This document shows, piece after piece, positions 1 to 5,067 of a stretch of 7,288 nt of DNA (its first letter is position 1; every line of letters starts with the position of its first letter). The DNA is from Neisseriaceae bacterium (GTDB taxonomy: Bacteria > Pseudomonadota > Gammaproteobacteria > Burkholderiales > Neisseriaceae). The notes beneath the pieces were generated by a model that saw nothing but the letters and a program-made list of their open reading frames with translations, had not been told where the DNA came from and searched no databases. Position numbers and translations under genes: made by a program. The stretch is from NCBI GenBank assembly GCA_030146285.1, contig JASLBZ010000025.1:1-7288 (forward strand), written 5' to 3'.

Positions 1-90
1 ACTGGTGGTCTGATAAATCGGTACTGCTACCGATTTGGTGGTTGGGTCAATAGTATAGCCCGCATGCAGTGCAGCTGTTTCTTGTTTCAT
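1..90 (-). CDS. metY: O-acetylhomoserine sulfhydrylase (MetY-type), N-terminal 30 codons only
   Basis: The minus strand opens with ATG at 90 and reads in frame to the window edge. The N-terminus MKQETAALHAGY is followed by DPTTKSVAVPIYQTTS, the characteristic opening of the Cys/Met-metabolism PLP-dependent family, in particular O-acetylhomoserine aminocarboxypropyltransferase. Those enzymes make homocysteine (or methionine) from O-acetylhomoserine and sulfide (or methanethiol) in the cytoplasm. The HAGY and PIYQTTS segments are what identify it. The PLP lysine and the rest of the enzyme lie outside the window, so specificity (MetY versus MetZ/MetB relatives) cannot be settled here. An AAGGA ribosome site six bases upstream supports the start. 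The gene diverges from pgpB. Confidence 0.82.
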   Translation of the reverse strand, partial: MKQETAALHAGYTIDPTTKSVAVPIYQTTS

Positions 91-96
91 ATTTTT

Positions 97-101
97 TCCT
101 T
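97..101 (-). promoter_or_regulatory. Ribosome binding site of the metY-type gene
   Basis: On the minus strand AAGGA lies six bases before the ATG at 90, an ordinary Shine-Dalgarno distance. It fixes the start of the truncated gene. Confidence 0.7.
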
Positions 102-131
102 ATAGTTTATCTGCTCTTTGAAGTCTAAACC

Positions 132-160
132 AATATAGCATTATCCATTGTATTTGGCAG
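132..160 (-). promoter_or_regulatory. Candidate sigma70 promoter for the metY-type gene
   Basis: On the minus strand CTGCCA (155-160, four of six matches to TTGACA) and TATATT (132-137) are separated by 17 bases. TGC immediately before the -10 also gives an extended -10 (TGn). Transcription would begin near 125, leaving a leader of about 35 bases. I saw no recognisable SAM riboswitch or clear MetJ/MetR operator in the short leader. This is pattern matching only. Confidence 0.45.
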
Positions 161-290
161 TATCTTGGAGCGTAAAATAGCATTTTATTCATACCCATTG
201 CTTGTATGCTTATATCCAAACGATGGTATGTGATGAATGTAAAATTGTGCATTAAGGCTTTGCGATTTCGGTTCTGGCTTTGAAAAGCGT

Positions 291-296
291 TATAAT
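291..296 (+). promoter_or_regulatory. Perfect TATAAT -10 box upstream of pgpB
   Basis: TATAAT matches the sigma70 -10 consensus exactly and lies about 32 bases before the preferred pgpB start at 328, so a transcript would begin near 303. No good -35 hexamer is visible at 16-18 bases upstream; the best, TTCGGT at 267-272, matches in only two positions. The box falls inside the reading frame that could start with TTG at 280, which is an argument against that longer start. Confidence 0.45.
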
Positions 297-327
297 GCTT
301 GCTTTTTCTTTTGCGTTAAATCAGTCA

Positions 328-1056
328 ATGAAATTACAAAAACAAACAATGTCCATGCTCACTGCTGTGGTGATTTTAATGTTGGTGCCAATCGCGGCTT
401 GGATCAGTGCTTGGCATTGGCAAAACCAAGTCATTGATCGCTTAGATTCATGGATTCTCTTAACGAACAGTGCCGCGATACCGTATGGTATTTTTAGTAT
501 TTTGGTGTTTTGTGGTTTATTGTATTATTATGTGCGCCCCAAAACACCCAAAACAGCATTGCTGTGCTTGGGCATATTGGCAAGTGGTGTTTTAGCAGGA
601 CAAGTGGCAAAAGTGGTGGTTAAAAATGCCGTAGAAGAGCCTAGACCATATGTGCAATGGTTAGATAACAATAAAGTCATCAGCACGGGTGTCTTTTACG
701 GTATGGACCGTGGAGAACGAAAGGACTGGCTGATTGAGCATGAAAATGGCTTGAGTATTGTGCCCGAGGCTTTGCAAAAGCATTGGCAAAATGAGGTGGG
801 CTATGCTTTTCCATCTGGGCACAGTTTGTTTGCGGCCACGTGGGCATTGTTGGTCGTGGGCTTATTGTGGCCGCGACGCCAATACTTTCAGGCTGCCATT
901 GTCATGACTTGGGCGATGGGTGTATTGATCAGTCGTTTATTTTTAGGCATGCATTGGCCAATTGATTTGTTGGTTGCTGTGGTGATTAGCGGTATCATTG
1001 CAATGCCGTGCGTGTGGTTGATTGAACGCCAGTTATCCAAAAAAATTAACAAATAA
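328..1056 (+). CDS. pgpB: PAP2-family phosphatase, phosphatidylglycerophosphatase B-like
   Basis: This 242-residue inner-membrane protein is a lipid phosphatase. E. coli PgpB dephosphorylates phosphatidylglycerophosphate and undecaprenyl pyrophosphate, feeding phospholipid and cell-wall lipid-carrier recycling. All three PAP2 signature motifs are intact: K99-x6-R106-P107, P162-S-G-H165 and S202-R203-x5-H209-x3-D213. The histidines and aspartate form the catalytic relay. About six membrane segments are visible (roughly 10-29, 50-69, 76-95, 168-184, 188-206, 212-232), with the long loop between segments 3 and 4 typical of PgpB and carrying HWQ and ER residues shared with E. coli. From ATG 328 the catalytic residues fall two positions beyond their E. 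coli numbers. That is why I chose this start over TTG 280 or ATG 295, although no Shine-Dalgarno is evident. trmA follows after 29 bp. Confidence 0.88.
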   Translation: MKLQKQTMSMLTAVVILMLVPIAAWISAWHWQNQVIDRLDSWILLTNSAAIPYGIFSILVFCGLLYYYVRPKTPKTALLCLGILASGVLAGQVAKVVVKNAVEEPRPYVQWLDNNKVISTGVFYGMDRGERKDWLIEHENGLSIVPEALQKHWQNEVGYAFPSGHSLFAATWALLVVGLLWPRRQYFQAAIVMTWAMGVLISRLFLGMHWPIDLLVAVVISGIIAMPCVWLIERQLSKKINK

Positions 1057-1085
1057 ACATTAGCAATATTTTGCAGAAAGCAAAC

Positions 1086-2180
1086 ATGCAACAAGATTAC
1101 CAACAGCAATTAGCAGACAAAGTCACTTATGTGCAGGATTTGTGCCATGACTTGGTTATTCCAGAGATTCAGGTTTTTGCATCTGAACCCGAGTATTTTC
1201 GCATGCGTGCTGAGTTCCGAATTTGGCACGAAGGCGATGATTGTTGTTATGCCATGTTTGAACGTGGTCAAAAAGCCAGTTTTGACAGCATTATTCGTTT
1301 GGAAACTTTTCCCGTTGCTTGTCGCAGCATCAATGATTTAATGCCCCTTTTGTTGGAGAAAATTAAACCCATTGCTCTGTTAAAAAACCGTTTGTTTCAA
1401 GTAGAGTTTTTGGCAACCTTAAGCGGTGATATGTTGGTCACTTTGATTTACCATCGCCGTTTGGATGATGCTTGGCGCGCAGAAGCACAAGCACTGGCCA
1501 AGCAATTGAATATTGCGATTATTGGCCGCAGTCGTGGCCAAAAAGTGGTATTAGAGCGTGACTTTGTGGTGGAAAACCTAACGGTGAACGAAGAGTCATT
1601 TGCATACCAACAAATTGAAGGTGGATTCACGCAACCCAATGCCAATATGTGCCAAAACATGTTGTCTTGGGCTTGTGATCAGGCCAGCCACATTCAAAAA
1701 GGCGATATGTTGGAGCTGTATTGTGGCAATGGCAATTTCACTTTGCCACTGTCGCGCCACTTCAATCAGGTATTGGCAACCGAGGTTTCGAAAACATCGG
1801 TTCAGGCTGCGAAGTGGAATATTGAAAAAAATCAGATTAATAATATTGCGATTGCCCGTTTGTCTGCTGAAGAATTTACTGAAGCTTACCAACAAGAACG
1901 TGGTTTTAGACGTTTGGAAGAAGCCAATATTCGCATTCAAGATTATGATTTTTCTACCATATTTGTAGATCCGCCGCGTGCAGGTGTGGATGATGAAACC
2001 TTGAAGTTGGTGGCAACGTTTGAAAATGTCTTGTACATTTCATGCAATCCTGTGACATTGCACAGCAATTTGCAAGCCTTGTGTCAAACCCATGAAATCG
2101 TCAGCATGGCGTTGTTTGACCAATTCCCATTTACACATCACATTGAGTCCGGTGTGTGGCTGCGGAAAAAATCCGTTTAA
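1086..2180 (+). CDS. trmA: tRNA (uracil-54-C5)-methyltransferase
   Basis: TrmA uses S-adenosylmethionine to make 5-methyluridine at position 54 of the tRNA T-loop (and in tmRNA) in the cytoplasm. The 364-residue protein is close to the E. coli length of 366 and, like it, lacks an N-terminal TRAM domain. Visible landmarks are the RMRAEFRIWHEGDD block near the N-terminus, FTQPNA (Q183), the SAM-binding LELYCGNGNF (about 210-218), FVDPPRAG (D295), the nucleophile C320 in YISCNP and the general base E354 in HHIESG. D295, C320 and E354 sit a constant four residues before their E. coli equivalents. ATG 1086 matches the family N-terminus (DYQQQLADKV) better than TTG 1071. Its ribosome site is weak (AGAAAG). 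With only 29 bp after pgpB and no terminator between, it is probably cotranscribed with it. Confidence 0.95.
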   Translation: MQQDYQQQLADKVTYVQDLCHDLVIPEIQVFASEPEYFRMRAEFRIWHEGDDCCYAMFERGQKASFDSIIRLETFPVACRSINDLMPLLLEKIKPIALLKNRLFQVEFLATLSGDMLVTLIYHRRLDDAWRAEAQALAKQLNIAIIGRSRGQKVVLERDFVVENLTVNEESFAYQQIEGGFTQPNANMCQNMLSWACDQASHIQKGDMLELYCGNGNFTLPLSRHFNQVLATEVSKTSVQAAKWNIEKNQINNIAIARLSAEEFTEAYQQERGFRRLEEANIRIQDYDFSTIFVDPPRAGVDDETLKLVATFENVLYISCNPVTLHSNLQALCQTHEIVSMALFDQFPFTHHIESGVWLRKKSV

Positions 2181-2189
2181 ATGATCCAT

Positions 2190-2223
2190 AAAAAACCAGC
2201 CCATTGCTTAGGGCTGGTTTTTT
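2190..2223. terminator. Bidirectional intrinsic terminator between trmA and the DUF4239 gene
   Basis: There is a perfect 13-base inverted repeat, AAAAAACCAGCCC (2190-2202) and GGGCTGGTTTTTT (2211-2223), around an eight-base loop. The GC-rich core is flanked by A6 on one side and T6 on the other, so the hairpin ends in a U-run whichever strand is transcribed. It lies 10 bases after the trmA stop and 22 bases beyond the stop of the convergent gene, which is the expected place for a shared terminator. Confidence 0.92.
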
Positions 2224-2245
2224 CATGTTGGTTGCTTTTCAGTAT

Positions 2246-3064
2246 TCAAGGTGCTAAGCCACCTTTATCAACCGTTTCTCTGACCATCATCAGGTTTTCT
2301 GGTGTGACATGAATAATACCCTCGCCAGGCACATCAATCTCGGCAATCATAAACAAAGCCAAAGTGGTTAAGGCAGGAAAAGTCATGACCAAGAGAAAAT
2401 GACCACGTGCACCACGAATATTGTAACCAATTAAAAAATTAGAACAAAGGGCAAATAAGCCCAATAAAATCCAAGCAGCACTGGGGATTTGGCGTCGCCA
2501 ACTGGACATGGTTTTTTGTTGGGCCGTATACAAATCATTCACCGCGCTTAAAATCGAAGCATTGATTGGATTGGGCTTGGCTTTGGCTATATCACTGACA
2601 TAAAGCCACATTTTGGTTTGCATTTTAATCGAATCCAAGCGCGCTTGGGCCCGCTGATTTTTATCGGTCGCAGTATAAAACAAAATCCGCAAACTCAAAT
2701 AATCTTGTAAATACATTTCGCCCACTTCTTGGTGCGCTACCGTGTCCAGTAAGGATGTGCGTTGAAAAGCATTGCCAATAGCAATGGCTTCATTTTCTTC
2801 AGCTGCAAAACGGGTATTGTAACCACTGATGGCAATGGTTAATAAAAAGCCGATTAACAAACCAAACAACGATAAGATAGCACCCAAAACCAATTTAACT
2901 TCATCGTTACCTGAATCCGACTTATCCTGTTTGTACCACCACCATTTTTTACCCAAAATAGCAGCAAGACCCAATACGATAATTGAAATGGCCAAAGTCG
3001 CATAAGAAGTACTGCCCAGTTGCAATTGCATCAGTTGGAAAGACTCGAAAAAGTTGAAATTCAT
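2246..3064 (-). CDS. DUF4239 (bestrophin-like domain) membrane protein
   Basis: A 272-residue integral membrane protein with four apparent membrane segments (about 20-38, 57-79, 195-214, 222-242). They are arranged as two hairpins around a soluble, largely helical region of about 115 residues. After the second segment comes YNTRFAAEENEAIAIGNAFQR (82-102), and after the fourth comes D244-V-P-G followed by a short strand-like tail. This layout and these motifs match the DUF4239/bestrophin-like family as I remember it. The name reflects distant similarity to bestrophin channels, and no activity has been established that I can cite. The start is uncertain: ATG 3064 has only a GGA at about ten bases, and ATG 3031 is an alternative that would trim 11 residues without touching the first membrane segment. 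It is a single-gene unit, convergent with trmA and divergent from the small membrane-protein gene. Confidence 0.75.
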   Translation of the reverse strand: MNFNFFESFQLMQLQLGSTSYATLAISIIVLGLAAILGKKWWWYKQDKSDSGNDEVKLVLGAILSLFGLLIGFLLTIAISGYNTRFAAEENEAIAIGNAFQRTSLLDTVAHQEVGEMYLQDYLSLRILFYTATDKNQRAQARLDSIKMQTKMWLYVSDIAKAKPNPINASILSAVNDLYTAQQKTMSSWRRQIPSAAWILLGLFALCSNFLIGYNIRGARGHFLLVMTFPALTTLALFMIAEIDVPGEGIIHVTPENLMMVRETVDKGGLAP

Positions 3065-3206
3065 AACAGGATTCCAAAGATAAATGAAGTTATCGCTTAT
3101 TAAATGTGCATAAAATAAGATGTGCGACTATCATATTTCTTTTTAAGGTGTTTGTGGAATATTATTGAGTGATTTGATATCCATGATTCATGCGGTATTG
3201 AGTCAT

Positions 3207-3237
3207 TAGACATTGATTTTACAAAAGATTCTATAAT
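3207..3237 (+). promoter_or_regulatory. Candidate promoter of the small membrane-protein gene
   Basis: TATAAT at 3232-3237 is a perfect -10 hexamer, and TAGACA at 3207-3212 matches the -35 consensus in five of six positions, but the spacing is 19 bases, longer than ideal. A start near 3244 would leave the GGAGGG at 3238-3243 outside the transcript, so either this box or that ribosome site is not used as read. Confidence 0.35.
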
Positions 3238-3243
3238 GGAGGG
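3238..3243 (+). promoter_or_regulatory. Strong Shine-Dalgarno GGAGGG that selects ATG 3251
   Basis: GGAGG ends eight bases before ATG 3251, an ideal distance, and it overlaps the in-frame ATG at 3236. It therefore argues that the true start is 3251 rather than 3236. Confidence 0.65.
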
Positions 3244-3250
3244 TTACTTG

Positions 3251-3667
3251 ATGACGACACTAGATGTGAAGAATCATGAAAAAAGGTTAGATAACCGCTT
3301 TTTTTATTTGATTTTTTTACTATGCCCAACATTTTTATCTTTGTTACTTGGCGAGTATGATTTTTTTGTCATTGGTGCTTTTAATTTTTTTGGACTTTTG
3401 CCTGCATTTTTGACAGCTAAATTGTCCTTGTCTCTTAAAGATAAATTAAAATTCCAATCTAAAATTAAATGGGTATTTTGGAGTTCATTTTTTGGAACAG
3501 TGACTACTTTTTTAGAAATCATGTTTTTCCTAGTCATCAATGCTCATAAACCATCTGAAGTGTTGTTTACATTACCCCTTATGGGGGCTGCAGCAGCTTT
3601 TGTCGCTTCGTCATTCATTGTACTTATTGAGTGGAAGATGAATCGCCTCCAATCACCACTGAAGTAG
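3251..3667 (+). CDS. Small four-helix membrane protein, function unknown
   Basis: I do not recognise this 138-residue protein. A basic N-terminus (MTTLDVKNHEKRLDNR) precedes four hydrophobic segments at about 17-33, 38-56, 74-97 and 103-127. A lysine-rich loop (57-73) lies between the second and third, and a short basic tail follows the fourth. It is rich in Phe and Leu, with acidic residues E35, D37 and E89 near or inside segments and an alanine run at 113-116. The gene is visibly more T-rich than its neighbours and contains four runs of seven T's in its first third. That suggests a poorly constrained or acquired gene, or possibly one open to slippage. Start 3251 is set by GGAGGG eight bases upstream. 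It stands alone between a divergent DUF4239 gene and a repeat-bearing spacer. That it is a real gene rests on the ribosome site and the coherent membrane topology. Confidence 0.6.
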   Translation: MTTLDVKNHEKRLDNRFFYLIFLLCPTFLSLLLGEYDFFVIGAFNFFGLLPAFLTAKLSLSLKDKLKFQSKIKWVFWSSFFGTVTTFLEIMFFLVINAHKPSEVLFTLPLMGAAAAFVASSFIVLIEWKMNRLQSPLK

Positions 3668-3748
3668 TACAGGCATGAATCACCACAATCAAAAAGTCGT
3701 TATCGTTTTTTGCGAATAAGGGCTTGAAAGATTGAAAGTGGCTATTGC

Positions 3749-3817
3749 CGGCCTACAGCCGAGTAAACAATTGGCTGTAAAGAGTGTCATTGCAAAGTGA
3801 TTTTCGGCTGTAAGCCG
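3749..3817. repeat. Palindromic repeat pair (CGGCyTACAGCCG unit) in the 217-bp spacer
   Basis: The arms 3749-3762 and 3804-3817 are inverted copies matching at 13 of 14 positions, with TACAGCCGA / TCGGCTGTA as a perfect nine-base core. The right copy is itself a small palindrome (CGGCT-GTA-AGCCG). A third, degenerate copy, TTGGCTGTA at 3771-3779, can also pair with the left arm through one G-U pair. The arrangement resembles REP-like intergenic palindromes, and nothing here shows protein coding. Confidence 0.6.
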
Positions 3818-3835
3818 CATGAATAAAAATCAGTA

Positions 3836-3856
3836 AGCCTGCAAAATATGCAGGCT
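3836..3856. terminator. Hairpin terminator between the small membrane gene and the ubi operon
   Basis: A perfect eight-base inverted repeat, AGCCTGCA (3836-3843) and TGCAGGCT (3849-3856), surrounds the five-base loop AAATA. On the plus strand it is followed by ACC and five T's (3860-3864), so it can end the transcript from 3251. On the minus strand a T5 run lies about five bases beyond the stem, so it may also end the ubi transcript, less efficiently. Each arm resembles a Neisseriaceae DNA-uptake sequence, described among the findings. Confidence 0.75.
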
Positions 3857-3884
3857 ACCTTTTTAATGTGAAACGTTGATTAAA

Positions 3885-5048
3885 TCAAATTCCCATGGCG
3901 TGACGAATCAATTGGGTTTTGAACCATGGTAGTTTATTCACCAAACTTAAGCCTAAATTGCGTACTTGGCTGATACCAGGTACTTGTTGATTGGCAAATA
4001 AATGAAACAAACCATCACAACCCAGTTGCATGGTACGAACTGATGCCAAGCGGTTTTGGTGGTATTGTTGCAATTGTTGCTGCGCCCCCAAATTGGTGGT
4101 GGCACGCGATAATATTTTAGATAATTCAATCACATCGCCAAAGCCCAGATTCACACCTTGACCTGCTAATGGGTGAATGGTGTGCGCTGCATCGCCAATC
4201 AGTGCTAAGCGAGTGCCAATGGTGGTTTCAGGACGCCTTAATACCAACTCAAAAGCATGGGCAGGGCTGATGCATTCTAAATCCCCCAGCATATGCTCAC
4301 CTTGCTCCGCGACTGCACCAGCCAGTTCTTGTGAACTTAAAGATAACAAACGCTCAGGCTCAGAGGTTGACCAAACAATGGAAATATTGTTGTCCGGCAT
4401 CGGTAAGTAAGCCAAGACTTCGCCATTTTTAAACCATTGATAAGCTGTGCCATGATGGGGTTTTTGGGCATGAAAATTCGCAACCACACCAAAGTGATGG
4501 TAAGGGTCTGCAATGGTTTTGATTTTGGCTTGTTCACGCACCCAAGAATGTGCACCATCGGCACCAATGATTAATTTACTGTGTAATGTTAAACCACTTT
4601 CTAGCACTACAGTGGCTTGGTTCATATCCGTTTGAATGCTTGTAGCGCGTTCTGGTAATACGGTAATCCAATTTTCATCAAATTGCTGCCAGATACTGGC
4701 CAATAACCAACGATTTTCGACAATGTAAGTCAAATTGTTGCTGTCAGTGTCTTTGCTGGTAAATTCAATTTGGCCTTGGTTGTCTCCCATGACACACATA
4801 TTAGAAACCGTTTGTACGCGAGAAGCATCTGGCCAAGCATTTAAATCTTGTAAAAAAGCTTGGTTGGCCGGGCTAATGGCAAAAATACGGGCATCCCAAT
4901 TGTTCAATAAGGCAGATTTGTCAGTGGTGGCAGGGCGGATTTCCAAAAGGGCCACCCGTTTTTGTTGTTGTTGTAAGGACAATGCCATGGCCGCACCAAC
5001 CAAACCACCGCCAATAATGACCACATCTACATTCAGCATTTTCGACAT
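3885..5048 (-). CDS. Ubiquinone-synthesis FAD monooxygenase, UbiI/UbiF-like
   Basis: This 387-residue flavoprotein belongs to the UbiH/UbiF/VisC(UbiI)/COQ6 family, which hydroxylates ring carbons of ubiquinone precursors using FAD, O2 and a reductant. Visible motifs are the N-terminal dinucleotide fold G13-G-G15-L-V-G18 ending in E36, the DG motif IGADGAHSW (D164-G165), and the FAD-ribityl motif GDAAHTIHPLAGQGVNLGF (D286). The C-terminus (LPWFKTQLIRHAMGI) and the middle segment (LAYLPMPDN then SIVWS) resemble UbiI/VisC, the C5 hydroxylase, most. UbiF (C6) and the broad-specificity UbiM are close alternatives, so I give no symbol. Start 5048 has AAAGGTG five bases upstream, whereas ATG 5063 would place that site inside the gene. 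It follows ubiH after 19 bp and is surely in its operon. A predicted hairpin lies beyond its stop. Confidence 0.88.
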   Translation of the reverse strand: MSKMLNVDVVIIGGGLVGAAMALSLQQQQKRVALLEIRPATTDKSALLNNWDARIFAISPANQAFLQDLNAWPDASRVQTVSNMCVMGDNQGQIEFTSKDTDSNNLTYIVENRWLLASIWQQFDENWITVLPERATSIQTDMNQATVVLESGLTLHSKLIIGADGAHSWVREQAKIKTIADPYHHFGVVANFHAQKPHHGTAYQWFKNGEVLAYLPMPDNNISIVWSTSEPERLLSLSSQELAGAVAEQGEHMLGDLECISPAHAFELVLRRPETTIGTRLALIGDAAHTIHPLAGQGVNLGFGDVIELSKILSRATTNLGAQQQLQQYHQNRLASVRTMQLGCDGLFHLFANQQVPGISQVRNLGLSLVNKLPWFKTQLIRHAMGI

Positions 5049-5053
5049 GTTGT

Positions 5054-5060
5054 CACCTTT
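5054..5060 (-). promoter_or_regulatory. Ribosome binding site deciding the start of the UbiI/UbiF-like gene
   Basis: AAAGGTG on the minus strand lies five bases before ATG 5048 and overlaps codons 2-4 of the longer reading that would start at 5063. It supports the shorter protein beginning MSKMLNVDVVIIGGG, a normal distance from the FAD fold. Confidence 0.65.
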
Positions 5061-5067
5061 CAAGCCA

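Noticed and set aside
1448..1968. Open frames on both strands overlapping trmA
   Set aside because: They lie wholly inside an intact, motif-complete trmA and have no ribosome sites. Their translations are low-complexity and unlike any family I know.
3304..3540. Minus-strand open frame opposite the small membrane-protein gene
   Set aside because: Its lysine-rich translation is what T-rich coding sequence gives on the opposite strand. The plus-strand gene has the ribosome site and a coherent membrane topology.
3876..3888. TTGATT-A-AATCAA palindrome at the end of the UbiI/UbiF-like gene
   Set aside because: It is AT-only apart from one G/C pair per arm, overlaps the stop codon and has no T-run in a useful position. 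It is too weak to call a terminator or operator.
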